A stretch of 64,000 nt of DNA. Origin: Chryseomonas sp014190935. GTDB lineage: Bacteria; Pseudomonadota; Gammaproteobacteria; Pseudomonadales; Pseudomonadaceae. How positions within the stretch are numbered: the first letter of the stretch is position 1; every line of letters begins with the position of its first letter. The notes beneath the pieces were generated by a model. The model worked only from the letters and a program-made list of their open reading frames with translations. It was not told the DNA's origin and made no database searches. The translations under genes were made by a program, and so were the position numbers. Below are positions 27,272 through 36,600 of the stretch, piece after piece. The stretch lies in the NCBI RefSeq assembly GCF_014190935.1, contig NZ_JACHVV010000003.1, positions 248,001-312,000 of the forward strand. The letters are read 5' to 3'.

Positions 27272-28954
27272 TCAGGGCAGGCGATACACCAGGCAGGGAT
27301 TGCCGTTGAGGCGGCGACCCAGCACCGGGGTCAGGTCGGCCAGCGGGGTACCCGCCAGCAACTCGCGGTCGTCGCGCGCCAGGATGATCCAGGCACCGGA
27401 CGGCAGGTGTGCCAGGTCCGCGACCTGCGGCCGGGCGATGAAGATCGGCTGCTCGTCGTGGTCCAGGTTCATCATGTAGCGGATCGCCCAGCTGTCCTGG
27501 CCGAGGCCGAAGAACACCAGGGGACCCGGCTGCTGCTGGCGCAGCCCCTCCACCTGCTGGACGAAGCCGCGGGTGTCGTACTGCAGGTCCTGGGCCGGCT
27601 CCACCACCGTGACCAGCATCAGCCACTGGGCGGCCAGCGCCAGGGCGCTCAGCGTGAGCAGGCGGCGGTTGCCGTTCAGCCGGCGCCAGCTGACCAGGGC
27701 GGCGATCTGCAGGGCGACGAAGACCGGCACCAGCAGCGCCAGGGAAACATCCGGCCAGTAGCCGTGGCGCTGCCAGAGGTGACGACAGACCAGCATGGCC
27801 ACCAGCGCCAGTCCGGGCAGCGCCAGCACCAGGGCGGTATAGAGCGGCGCGATCCGGCGGAACCAGCCCTCGGCGCGCAGGAGGCCATGAGCGGCGATGG
27901 CGGCCAGGAAGGGCACCATGGGCACCACATAGTAGGCGCGCTTGAAGTGCGGGATGGACAACCCGACCAGGATCAGCAGACCGCTGCCGGCGAGGCCCAG
28001 CAGCAGGCGGCGCTGGGCGGTGTGCGGCCAGGCCAGCAGGCGACCGCGCTCGGCCGCCAGCACCAGCAGCGCCAGCGGCAGCACCGGCAGATAGCGATAG
28101 AGCCCCAGCTGCAGATAGAACCAGAACGGCTTGCCGCTCTCGTCCAGCCGGCCGGTGACCTGCATGTGCCAGACCTCGGCGGCGAAATCCGCCCCGCCCT
28201 CGTGGTGGGCGAGCTGGATCAGCGTCCACCAGCCGAGGGCGAGCAGCGCCAGACCGGCCAGGCCATAGCCCAGCAGGCGTTGCAGGGCGAGGGTGCGCCG
28301 GGCCGGCTCGCCCCAGGCCACCACCAGCCAGTAGAGGCAGACCACGCCGCAGGGCTCGATGAGGCCCAGCGGACCGCGGATGGCGAAGCCCAGGGCGAAC
28401 AGCGGCAGTACCAGCAGGCGGCGCAGCGGGCGACCGTCGCGATCGGCGCTGTAGAGCAGGTAGAAGCACAGCAGCACCACCAGGGCGACCAACTGGTCCA
28501 GGCAGACCGCACGGGCCTTTTCCAGCCACTGCGGGGTCAGGGCCACCAGCAGCACCGTGAGCAGCGCCCAGGCGCGGCGGGTGTCGGCCAGCAGGCGATA
28601 GGTCAGCGCCAGCACCGCGGCCGAGGCCAGGGCGGTGGGCAGCACGTTGGCCAGGTGATTGGGCGCGCCAATCACCCGCGCGGCCAGCCAGCTCAGCCAG
28701 GTGGCGGTGCCGGGATAGTCCGGATAGGGCTGGCCATAGGTGGTGGCGAAAAAGGACGGGCCATGGCGAAACATCTCGCCGAGGAAGACCGCCCAGCGAC
28801 CGTCGAAACCCTGGGGCGCCTGGTTCCAGATGCCGAGGGTGAACATCAGGGTGGCGACTACCCCGAGCAGCAGGCTTTCGCGGCGCAGGCGACTGGCCGC
28901 CGGCAACGCGAAGAGGGGCGCGCTGCGTGGGGTCAGGGGCATGGGCGAGACCAT
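27272..28954 (-). CDS. Second ArnT-like lipid-linked sugar glycosyltransferase
   Basis: A 560-aa multi-spanning membrane protein of the PMT/ArnT (GT39/GT83) superfamily, with an early periplasmic loop (APQGFDGRWAVFLGEMFRHG) and about 12 helices. It differs clearly from the ArnT at 31084-32727. Its start overlaps the ugd stop as TGATG (28956-28952), making it the ninth gene of the arn operon. It may transfer aminoarabinose or another undecaprenyl-phosphate sugar to a different acceptor; function is inferred from fold and position. Confidence 0.82.
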   Translation of the reverse strand: MVSPMPLTPRSAPLFALPAASRLRRESLLLGVVATLMFTLGIWNQAPQGFDGRWAVFLGEMFRHGPSFFATTYGQPYPDYPGTATWLSWLAARVIGAPNHLANVLPTALASAAVLALTYRLLADTRRAWALLTVLLVALTPQWLEKARAVCLDQLVALVVLLCFYLLYSADRDGRPLRRLLVLPLFALGFAIRGPLGLIEPCGVVCLYWLVVAWGEPARRTLALQRLLGYGLAGLALLALGWWTLIQLAHHEGGADFAAEVWHMQVTGRLDESGKPFWFYLQLGLYRYLPVLPLALLVLAAERGRLLAWPHTAQRRLLLGLAGSGLLILVGLSIPHFKRAYYVVPMVPFLAAIAAHGLLRAEGWFRRIAPLYTALVLALPGLALVAMLVCRHLWQRHGYWPDVSLALLVPVFVALQIAALVSWRRLNGNRRLLTLSALALAAQWLMLVTVVEPAQDLQYDTRGFVQQVEGLRQQQPGPLVFFGLGQDSWAIRYMMNLDHDEQPIFIARPQVADLAHLPSGAWIILARDDRELLAGTPLADLTPVLGRRLNGNPCLVYRLP

Positions 28955-30351
28955 CAGGCGGCATCCACGCGGCGGGTGACCTGGGGACCGCCCAGGGCGG
29001 CGCCACGGCCGATGGCGAAGTACTCGATGCCGCGGCGCTCCATGCGCTCGGGATCGAACAGGTTGCGGCCGTCGAAGATCACCGGCTGGTTGAGCTGGCG
29101 GGCGATCAGATCGAAGTCCGGCGCCTTGAACTGCTGCCACTCGGTGCAGATCACCAGGGCATCGGCCCCGGCCAGGGCGGCCTCGGGGGTGCCCATCAGC
29201 GCCAGGCGCTCGTCGTGGCCATAGAGGCGCTGGGCCTCGGCCATGGCCACCGGATCGAAGGCGCGCACCTTGGCGCCGGCTTCCCAGAGGGCTTCCATCA
29301 GCACCCGGCTGGGGGCATCGCGCATGTCGTCGGTGTTGGGTTTGAAGGCCAGCCCCCAGAGGGCGAAGGTGCGACCGCGCAGGTCACCGTCGAAGTAGGT
29401 GTTGATGCGCTCGAACAGCTTGGTCTTCTGGCGCACGTTGATGGCTTCCACGGCGCGCAGCAGATCCAGCTCCACGGCGTTTTCCTCGCCGGTGCGGATC
29501 AGTGCCTGCAGGTCCTTGGGGAAGCAGGAGCCGCCGTAGCCGCAGCCCGGGTAGATGAAGTGGTGGCCGATGCGCGGATCGGCGCCGATGGCCTGGCGCA
29601 CCGCCTCGATGTCGGCGCCGACGTGCTCGGCCAGTTCGGCGATCTGGTTGATGAAGCTGATCTTGACCGCCAACAGGCTGTTGGCGGCGTACTTGGCCAG
29701 CTCGGCGCTGCGCAGGTCCATGCACTGGATGCGGTCATGGTTGCGGTTGAAGGGCGCATAGAGTTCGCGCATCACGTCGCGGGCCACCGGCGAGTCGGTG
29801 CCCACCACGATGCGATCGGGCTTCTTGCAGTCGGCGATGGCGGCGCCTTCCTTGAGGAATTCCGGGTTGGAGACCACCTCCACGTGCAGGGTGCGGCCCT
29901 CTTCGGCGAGCACCTCGTGGATCAGCGCGCGGACGCGGTCGCCGGTGCCCACCGGCACGGTGGACTTGTTCACCACCAGCAGCGGATCGCGGGATACCGG
30001 TTGACCGATCAGCGGCTCGCGGCGCAGGCGGGCGATGGTCTCGGCCACGGCGAAGACGGCGGACAGATCGGCCGAGCCGTCGGCGGCCGGCGGGGTGCCG
30101 ACGGCGATGAACTGCACGGCACCATGGGCCACGGCCTCGGCGGCCTCGTGGGTGAATACCAGGCGGCCGGCGGCCAGGTTGCTGCGCACCAGCTCTTCCA
30201 GACCCGGCTCATAGAGGGTCACCTCGCCGCGCTTGAGCTTGTCGATCTTGGCGCGGTCGATGTCCATGCACACCACCTGGTGGCCGACTTCCGCCAGCAC
30301 GGCGGCCTGCACCAGACCCACGTAGCCGATGCCGAAAACGCTGATGTTCAT
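28954..30351 (-). CDS. ugd: UDP-glucose 6-dehydrogenase
   Basis: Makes UDP-glucuronic acid, the precursor of UDP-L-Ara4N. The 465-aa protein begins with a Rossmann fold (NISVFGIGYVGLVQAAVLAE) and contains the catalytic cysteine in GYGGSCFPKDLQ. The start overlaps the arnF stop by 4 nt (ATGA) and the stop overlaps the next gene as TGATG. The position inside the arn operon ensures precursor supply. Confidence 0.95.
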   Translation of the reverse strand: MNISVFGIGYVGLVQAAVLAEVGHQVVCMDIDRAKIDKLKRGEVTLYEPGLEELVRSNLAAGRLVFTHEAAEAVAHGAVQFIAVGTPPAADGSADLSAVFAVAETIARLRREPLIGQPVSRDPLLVVNKSTVPVGTGDRVRALIHEVLAEEGRTLHVEVVSNPEFLKEGAAIADCKKPDRIVVGTDSPVARDVMRELYAPFNRNHDRIQCMDLRSAELAKYAANSLLAVKISFINQIAELAEHVGADIEAVRQAIGADPRIGHHFIYPGCGYGGSCFPKDLQALIRTGEENAVELDLLRAVEAINVRQKTKLFERINTYFDGDLRGRTFALWGLAFKPNTDDMRDAPSRVLMEALWEAGAKVRAFDPVAMAEAQRLYGHDERLALMGTPEAALAGADALVICTEWQQFKAPDFDLIARQLNQPVIFDGRNLFDPERMERRGIEYFAIGRGAALGGPQVTRRVDAA

Positions 30352-30749
30352 AGGGTATTCCTCAGGGTGGGAGCGGCGCTGGCGCGGGGCCCGCCGACGA
30401 GGGCGACGCCGGCCACGACCAGCGCGACGCCCAGGGTTTTCCAGGGGGTGAAGGATTCGGCGGCGCCTGGCAGCCAGGCCGCGCCGAGGTGGACGAAGAC
30501 GTAGGAGAGGCCGAGCGCCGCATAGGCGCGGCCCAGCGGCAGGCGCGCCAGGGCGGCCAGCCAGGCCAGTAGCGACAGGCCGTAGCAGAGGATGCCCAAG
30601 GCCAGCAGCAGCCCGGCCGCACTCAGCAGCGACTCGGGCGCGGTGGCCCAGCTGGCCATGGCCGGCAGCCGCACCAGTGCCGCGCGCAGGGCGAGTTGCG
30701 CCAGGGTGGTGAGCAGGATGCTCAGGCCGAGAGGCAGCAGACCGTTCAT
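30348..30749 (-). CDS. arnF: Aminoarabinose-undecaprenyl flippase subunit ArnF
   Basis: A 133-aa SMR-like protein with four membrane helices (LSILLTTLAQLALRAALV..., LSLLAWLAALARLPLGRAYAA). With ArnE it moves undecaprenyl-phosphate-Ara4N to the periplasmic face. Start MNGLLPLG overlaps the arnE stop by 4 nt; a longer upstream frame lies inside arnE and is rejected. Confidence 0.9.
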   Translation of the reverse strand: MNGLLPLGLSILLTTLAQLALRAALVRLPAMASWATAPESLLSAAGLLLALGILCYGLSLLAWLAALARLPLGRAYAALGLSYVFVHLGAAWLPGAAESFTPWKTLGVALVVAGVALVGGPRASAAPTLRNTL

Positions 30750-31087
30750 AGCTGGCCACCCAGCAGCGCGGCGCCGGCGACGATGCACAGGCAGCCACAC
30801 CAGGCGCGGGCGTCCACCACCTCGCCGAACACCAGGCGCGCCAGCAGGGTCACCGCCAGGGTGTTGAGCGAGAGCAAGGGATAGGCGACGCCCACCGGCA
30901 CCCGCTGCAGCACCGCGCACCAGACCAGCAGGGCCAGGCCCAGGCAGACCAGGGCGCCCCACAGCCAGGGCGAGCGCAGTCGCGCGGCCAGGGCGTTACC
31001 GGCGGCCACCGCGCGCTTCTGGCCCAGTTGGCCGGCGCAGGTGAGGCCGATCACCACGGCGATCAGCAGGCCGTCGAGGGCGGTCAT
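30746..31087 (-). CDS. arnE: Aminoarabinose-undecaprenyl flippase subunit ArnE
   Basis: A 113-aa SMR-like membrane protein (MTALDGLLIAVVIGLTCAGQ; PVGVAYPLLSLNTLAVTLLA), partner of ArnF. Its start overlaps the arnT stop by ATGA, and its end overlaps arnF the same way, so the flippase pair is translated together. Confidence 0.9.
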   Translation of the reverse strand: MTALDGLLIAVVIGLTCAGQLGQKRAVAAGNALAARLRSPWLWGALVCLGLALLVWCAVLQRVPVGVAYPLLSLNTLAVTLLARLVFGEVVDARAWCGCLCIVAGAALLGGQL

Positions 31088-32727
31088 GGCGCCGGCCTCG
31101 GATAGACCAGCAGCACCAGGCGCTCGCTGGCGATGCTCTCGCCGGGCTCGGGCAGGCTGTCGAGCAGCTGGCGATCGCTGGGACCGTCGACGCGCAAGAG
31201 GATGGCCACCGGACCCTGGTCGCGATGGGCGGCGAGCCAGGCGGCCAGGTCACGCTCTTCGATCAGGCGGCCGCTGGCCGGCTCGCGGGCGAAGCCGTAC
31301 TTGAGCTCGCCGGGACCGCCCACCAGCACCACGTCGTCGCGATGCGTGGCCCAGGCCAGGCTGGCGGCCACGCCGAGGTCGTTGCTGACCAGCAGGCCGG
31401 CATTCTTGAAGTGGCCGAGCTGGGCCTGGATGAAGGTGCTCGGCAGCTTGTTGTCGACCAGGCTGTTGGGCAGGGCGATGGACAGCAGCGGCAGCAGCAC
31501 CCAGAGCGCCAGGGCCGGCGCCAGCAGGGTGCGCCGCGGCCAGACCAGGGCGGCCAGGCCGGCCAGCAGCAGTGCCAGGGGTGCCAGCAGGGCCAGGGCG
31601 CGGGTCAGGCCTTCGCCGCTCTCGTAGAGGCGACCGCCATAGATCAGCAGGGCGGCAAGGCCGGCCAGGCCCAGCAGCAGATTGCACAGGCCGTTCAGGC
31701 GCAGGGCGCCGGTGGCGCCGCGCCGGCCCGCGTCCAGCAGGGTGCGCGCCAGCAGCGGCACCAGGGCGGCCAGGGTCGGCAGCAGGTAGGTGGGCAGCTT
31801 GCCGCGGCTGAAGCTGAAGAACAGCAGCTGGCCGACCACGGCGATGCCCAGGAAGGCGGTACCGGCGTGGCGACGCTCCTGCCAGGTCCGGCCCAGGGTG
31901 CGCGGCAGGAGGCCAGCCCAGGGCAGGATGGCCAGCAGCAGCACCGGGCCATAGAACCAGAAGGGCCGCTCGTGCTGGGCATCCTGGCCGGCGAAGCGCT
32001 GGATGTGCTCGTGCCAGAAGAAGAAATTCCAGAAGTCCGGATCGCGGTGGGCGACCAGCAGCGCCCAGGGCGCCACCACCAGGATCGCCACCAGCACCGC
32101 CAGCGGACCGCGGCAGAGCAACTCGCCCAGGCGCCGCTGCAGGAGGAAGAAGGGCACGGCCACCAGCACCGGCAGCACCAGGGCGAGAAAGCCCTTGGTC
32201 AGCAGGCCGCAGCCACAGGCCAGCCCCAGCAGCGCCCACTGACCCAGGGCCGCGCCCCGGGTCTCGGCGGCCTGGGCCTGCCAGAGGGCGAGCAGCGCCA
32301 GGGCCATCCAGAAGGCGAACTGGGCGTCCAGGGTGACGTAGGTGGCCAGCCCCGCCACGGCCACGCAGGAGAGATAGACCACCCCGGCGAGCAGCGCCAG
32401 CGGGCGGTCCTGCCAGATCAGCCGGGTCAGGCGCGCTACCAGGGCGGCGGTGGCGAGACTGGCCAGCAGTGGCACCAGGCGCACGCTGAACAGCGAGTCA
32501 CCGAGCCAGGCCTGGGCGATGGCCTGGGTCCAGTAGCCGCCGATGGGTTTCTCGAAATAGGGCAAGCCGAGGAAGTGCGGCACCACCCAGTCGCCACGCC
32601 GCCAGAGTTCCTGGGCGATCTGCGCATAGCGCGACTCGTCCGGAATCCACAGGCCGCGCCAGGCCAGCGGCAAGGCATAGGCCAGCAGCGCCAGCGGCAG
32701 CAGCATCCACAGGCGGCGCCGACTCAT
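31084..32727 (-). CDS. arnT: Lipid A aminoarabinose transferase ArnT
   Basis: Transfers L-Ara4N from undecaprenyl phosphate to lipid A at the periplasmic face of the inner membrane, giving polymyxin resistance. The 547-aa protein has the typical first periplasmic loop (LWIPDESRYAQIAQELWRRGDW and YFEKPIGGYW), about 12 helices and a soluble C-terminal part. ATGA overlaps join it to arnD and arnE. Confidence 0.95.
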   Translation of the reverse strand: MSRRRLWMLLPLALLAYALPLAWRGLWIPDESRYAQIAQELWRRGDWVVPHFLGLPYFEKPIGGYWTQAIAQAWLGDSLFSVRLVPLLASLATAALVARLTRLIWQDRPLALLAGVVYLSCVAVAGLATYVTLDAQFAFWMALALLALWQAQAAETRGAALGQWALLGLACGCGLLTKGFLALVLPVLVAVPFFLLQRRLGELLCRGPLAVLVAILVVAPWALLVAHRDPDFWNFFFWHEHIQRFAGQDAQHERPFWFYGPVLLLAILPWAGLLPRTLGRTWQERRHAGTAFLGIAVVGQLLFFSFSRGKLPTYLLPTLAALVPLLARTLLDAGRRGATGALRLNGLCNLLLGLAGLAALLIYGGRLYESGEGLTRALALLAPLALLLAGLAALVWPRRTLLAPALALWVLLPLLSIALPNSLVDNKLPSTFIQAQLGHFKNAGLLVSNDLGVAASLAWATHRDDVVLVGGPGELKYGFAREPASGRLIEERDLAAWLAAHRDQGPVAILLRVDGPSDRQLLDSLPEPGESIASERLVLLVYPRPAP

Positions 32728-33617
32728 GCCTGCACGCCCAGCCAGCCCTGGCGGCCGGCCAGGCTGCCACGCACCAGGTTGCCCGCGGGCAACTGGCGCG
32801 GATCGGCCGGCAGGCGGTCGCCCAGGGTCAGGAACAGGATGCCCTCCTCCCGCGCGGCCTTGAGCAGGGCGCGGAAGTCCTCGGCGAAGGCGATGCCTTC
32901 CACCTCGGCGTGCAGGGTGTAGACGTTGAGCGCCCCCGGACGGAAGCGCTTGAGCAGGTAGTCGTTCCAGTCACCGGCGGCCAGCTCCGGGCCGACCACC
33001 TCGTCGAAGGTCGGCATGTCCACCGGCACCTGGGGGGTGCCGTGGCTGCCGTTGCCCAGTCGCGGGCGGAACAGCGCACTGCCGCGGCAATCGCTGTTGT
33101 ACCGGAGGCCGAAGGCTTCCTTGGCCAGCACCACGCGCGGATCGGCGCGCCAGCCGGCGGCGGCGGAGCAGTCGACCTTGGCGCCGAGGATGTCTTCCAG
33201 GGCCTGCAGGCCACGGCCGAATTCGGCGCCCAGGCGCTCCAGGCTCCAGCTGCCGGTATGGGCCTGCCAGGCGTGGTGGTCCCAGGCGTGCAAGCCGACC
33301 TCGTGGCCGCGGGCGCGGGTCTCGCGCATCAGGTGGCCGAGGTCGCGGCCGATGGGCCGACCCGGCCAGGCGGTGCCGGCGAGGAGGATGTCCCAGCCAT
33401 AGAGGCTGGCGGCCTTGGACCGGAGCATCTTCCACAGGAAGGTGGGCTTCACCAGGCGCCAGAGGTGGCGCCCCATGTTGTCCGGTCCGACGCTGAAGAA
33501 GAAGGTGGCCTTGACCCCGGCTTCGTCCAGCAGGTCGAGCAGCCGCGGTACCCCTTCGCGGGTGCCGCGATAGGTGTCCACGTCGATGCGCAGGCTGGCC
33601 GGGATCAGGGTGTTCAT
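32724..33617 (-). CDS. arnD: 4-deoxy-4-formamido-L-arabinose-phosphoundecaprenol deformylase ArnD
   Basis: Removes the formyl group from the lipid-linked sugar. The 297-aa NodB-type deacetylase shows RIDVDTYRG at the N-terminus, the metal-binding GHEVGLHAWDHHAW and the later YTLHAEVEG. Its start overlaps the arnA stop as TGATG and its stop overlaps arnT as ATGA. Confidence 0.94.
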   Translation of the reverse strand: MNTLIPASLRIDVDTYRGTREGVPRLLDLLDEAGVKATFFFSVGPDNMGRHLWRLVKPTFLWKMLRSKAASLYGWDILLAGTAWPGRPIGRDLGHLMRETRARGHEVGLHAWDHHAWQAHTGSWSLERLGAEFGRGLQALEDILGAKVDCSAAAGWRADPRVVLAKEAFGLRYNSDCRGSALFRPRLGNGSHGTPQVPVDMPTFDEVVGPELAAGDWNDYLLKRFRPGALNVYTLHAEVEGIAFAEDFRALLKAAREEGILFLTLGDRLPADPRQLPAGNLVRGSLAGRQGWLGVQA

Positions 33618-35596
33618 CAGGCCTCCCGCTGCGCCATGGCTTCGCGCAGGAAGAAGTCCAGCGTCTTGCCGACGGTGGCGGCCATGGCGGTGCTCGGCTG
33701 CCAGTCGATCAGGCGGCGGGCGTTTTCCACGCTGGGCTTGCGGTGGGCCACGTCCTGGTAGCCGTCGCCATAGAAGCTCTTGCTCTCCACCTCGCGGAAG
33801 CCGGCGAAGGGCGGGAATTCATGGCGCAGCGGATGGGCCTCGAACTGGGCCAGCAGCTCTTCGGCCAGCTCGCGGATGCTCGCTTCGTTGTCCGGGTTGC
33901 CGATGTTGACGATCTGGCCGTCGCAGCGACCGCCCTTGTTCTCGATGATGCGGAACAGCGCCTCGATGCCGTCGTCGACGTCGGTGAAGCAGCGCTTCTG
34001 GGCGCCACCGTCGACCAGCTTGATCGGGGTGCCTTCCACCAGGTTGAGGATCAGCTGGGTGATGGCGCGGGAGCTGCCGATGCGCGCCGAGTCCAGGCGA
34101 TCCAGGCGCGGGCCCATCCAGTTGAACGGACGGAACAGGGTGAATTTCAGACCTTTGGCGCCGTAGGCCCAGATGACCCGGTCGAGCAGCTGCTTGGAGA
34201 CCGAATAGATCCAGCGCTGCTTGTTGATCGGACCGACCACCAGGTTGGAGCGGTCTTCGTCGAAGCGCTCGTCCTGGCACATGCCGTACACCTCGGAGGT
34301 GGACGGGAAGATCACGCGCTTTCCGTACTTCACGCAGTGGCGAACGATCTTGAGGTTTTCCTCGAAGTCCAGTTCGAACACGCGCAGCGGATTGCGGGTG
34401 TATTCGATGGGGGTGGCGATGGCCACCAGCGGCAGCACCACGTCGCACTTCTTGATGTGGTATTCCAGCCACTCGGTGTGGATGGAGATGTCGCCTTCCA
34501 CATAGTGGAAATTCGGATTGGCCTTGAGCCGCTCGATGGCGTCGGAGCCGATGTCCAGGCCGTAGACCTCGTACTCGCCGTCGGCCAGCAGGCGCTCGGA
34601 GAGGTGGTTGCCGATGAAGCCGTTGACGCCCAGGATCAGCACCCGGGTGCGGCGCTTGGCGCGGCGATCCTGGCGATGCAGGCGGGCACCGGCCACCAGG
34701 CCGGCTTCGCGGGCCAGTTGCGGACCGGACAGGTAGAGGCCGTTGTCGCCCAGCTGGCCGGCCTGGATTTCCAGGACGCCCTCGCCACAGGCGATGCGCA
34801 GCGGCTCCAGGCTCAGCACGCTGCCGGGGGCCTGGTCATGGGCTTGCTGGCGGGCCAGGGCGCTCCAGACGATCAGCTTGCGGTCACCGATCCAGCCGAA
34901 GGCGCCCGGATAGGGTTGGGTCACGGCGCGCACCAGGTTGCCCAGCTCGGCGGCCGGACGGCTCCACTCCAGCTCGCCATCGGCGGCGCTGCGGCGGCCA
35001 AAGGTGGTGGCCTGGCTTTCGTCCTGCTCGCGCTCGGTCAGCTGGCCTTCGGCCAGGGCCGGCAGGCTGTCGCGCAGGAGCGTCTGGCTGGCTTCGCGCA
35101 GCTTGGCGTGCAGGGTCAGGGCAGTGTCGTCGGCGGCGATGGCGACGCGCTGCTGGGCGACGATGGCGCCGGCGTCGGCGCGCTGGACCATGCGGTGCAG
35201 GGTCACGCCGGTCTCGGTCTCGCCGTTGACCAGCACCCAGTTGGCCGGGGCGCGACCGCGATAGCGCGGCAGCAGCGAACCGTGCAGGTTGTAGGCGCCG
35301 CGCTTGGCGCAGGCCAGGACGTCGTTGGACAGCAGGTTGCGGTAATAGAAGGAGAAGATGAAATCCGGCTCCAGGGCGCGGATGCGCTCGACCCAGATCG
35401 GGTGGTTGACGTCTTCCGGGGCGTGCACCGGGATGCCATGGCGGGCGCAGAGCTGGGCCACCGAACCGAAGAAGCGGTTCTCGCTCGGGTCATCCGGGTG
35501 GGTGAAGACGGCGGCGATGGGATAGCCGGCCTGGATCAGCGCGGCGAGGCCGGCGCAGCCGATGTCGTGGTAGGCGAAGACGATGGCGGTTTTCAT
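33617..35596 (-). CDS. arnA: Bifunctional UDP-Ara4N formyltransferase/UDP-glucuronate decarboxylase ArnA
   Basis: A 659-aa fusion. The N-terminal formyltransferase holds the catalytic triad Asn103, His105 (NLHGSLLPRYRG) and Asp141. From about residue 320 an SDR-type dehydrogenase (RVLILGVNGFIGNHLSERLL) decarboxylates UDP-glucuronate oxidatively. Start MKTAIVFAYHD at 35596, 14 nt after arnC; a much longer open frame upstream is a shadow of arnC. Confidence 0.96.
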   Translation of the reverse strand: MKTAIVFAYHDIGCAGLAALIQAGYPIAAVFTHPDDPSENRFFGSVAQLCARHGIPVHAPEDVNHPIWVERIRALEPDFIFSFYYRNLLSNDVLACAKRGAYNLHGSLLPRYRGRAPANWVLVNGETETGVTLHRMVQRADAGAIVAQQRVAIAADDTALTLHAKLREASQTLLRDSLPALAEGQLTEREQDESQATTFGRRSAADGELEWSRPAAELGNLVRAVTQPYPGAFGWIGDRKLIVWSALARQQAHDQAPGSVLSLEPLRIACGEGVLEIQAGQLGDNGLYLSGPQLAREAGLVAGARLHRQDRRAKRRTRVLILGVNGFIGNHLSERLLADGEYEVYGLDIGSDAIERLKANPNFHYVEGDISIHTEWLEYHIKKCDVVLPLVAIATPIEYTRNPLRVFELDFEENLKIVRHCVKYGKRVIFPSTSEVYGMCQDERFDEDRSNLVVGPINKQRWIYSVSKQLLDRVIWAYGAKGLKFTLFRPFNWMGPRLDRLDSARIGSSRAITQLILNLVEGTPIKLVDGGAQKRCFTDVDDGIEALFRIIENKGGRCDGQIVNIGNPDNEASIRELAEELLAQFEAHPLRHEFPPFAGFREVESKSFYGDGYQDVAHRKPSVENARRLIDWQPSTAMAATVGKTLDFFLREAMAQREA

Positions 35597-35610
35597 CAGG
35601 GGCGTTCCTG

Positions 35611-36600
35611 TTACTGGACCTGGCGCAGCGGCGCCGGCGAAGGAGAAAGGGTGGCGGCGCGGATCACTTGTTCCACGTGGAACCGGGGCCGGGCACGGAC
35701 GTCGTGGTACACCCGGCCGAGGTACTCGCCGAGCAGACCGAGGCCGACGAACTGGGCGCCGGTAAAGATGAACAGCACGGCGAACAGCGAGAACACGCCA
35801 TCGGCCGCCCACTCGGCGCCGTGGGTGACGCGCAGCACCAGCAGCAGCGCGGCGAAGAGGAAGCCGAAGATGGCCAGGCCACCGCCGAACAGGCTGAGCA
35901 TGCGCAGCGGGGTGGTGGTCATGCAGGTCAGCAGGTCGAACATCAGGTTGATCAGCTTGAGGAAGCCGTACTTGGAATCCCCGTGTTCGCGCTCGGCGTG
36001 GGCCACCTCGATCTCGGTGGTGTGGCGAGCGAAGCTGTTGGCCAGGATCGGGATGAAGGTGCTGCGCTCGTGGCAGGCCAGCATCGACTGCACCACCTGG
36101 CGGCGATAGGCGCGCAGCATGCAGCCGTAGTCGCGCATGGCGACGCCGGTGGAACGCTGCACGGCCCGGTTGATCAGCCGCGACGGCAGGGTGCGCAGGT
36201 AGGAATCCTGGCGCTGCTGGCGCACGGTGCCGACCACGTCGTAGCCCTGGGCGGCGGTGTGCACCAGGCGCGGGATCTCTTCCGGCGGATTCTGCAGGTC
36301 GGCGTCCAGGGTGATGATCAGATCGCCCCGGGCCTGCTCGAAGCCGGCGAGGATCGCCGAGTGCTGGCCGTAGTTGCGATTGAGCAGCACCGCCACGACC
36401 GGGCTGTCCGGCTCGCTGGCGGCCTGCTGCAGGAGTTCGGCGCTGCGGTCGCGACTGCCGTCGTCGACCAGGATGATCTCCACCTGGCAATCCAGCAGGC
36501 GGCAGGCGGCGCGGGTGCGGCGCAGCAATTCCGGCAGGCTGGCTTCTTCGTTGTAGACGGGGATCACCACGGATACCCGGTCGATGGCATAGGGCTTCAT
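35611..36600 (-). CDS. arnC: Undecaprenyl-phosphate Ara4FN transferase ArnC
   Basis: GT2-family transferase that loads the formylated sugar onto undecaprenyl phosphate. The 329-aa protein has VSVVIPVYNEEASLP, the metal-binding ITLDADLQNPPEEI and two C-terminal membrane helices. Start MKPYAIDRV overlaps the arnB stop by ATGA (36600-36597). Confidence 0.95.
   Translation of the reverse strand: MKPYAIDRVSVVIPVYNEEASLPELLRRTRAACRLLDCQVEIILVDDGSRDRSAELLQQAASEPDSPVVAVLLNRNYGQHSAILAGFEQARGDLIITLDADLQNPPEEIPRLVHTAAQGYDVVGTVRQQRQDSYLRTLPSRLINRAVQRSTGVAMRDYGCMLRAYRRQVVQSMLACHERSTFIPILANSFARHTTEIEVAHAEREHGDSKYGFLKLINLMFDLLTCMTTTPLRMLSLFGGGLAIFGFLFAALLLVLRVTHGAEWAADGVFSLFAVLFIFTGAQFVGLGLLGEYLGRVYHDVRARPRFHVEQVIRAATLSPSPAPLRQVQ

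Noticed and set aside
33617..36490. Possible fusion of an extra domain to ArnA
   Set aside because: The extra N-terminal part is a shadow frame of arnC. ArnA starts at 35596 with a normal length of 659 aa.
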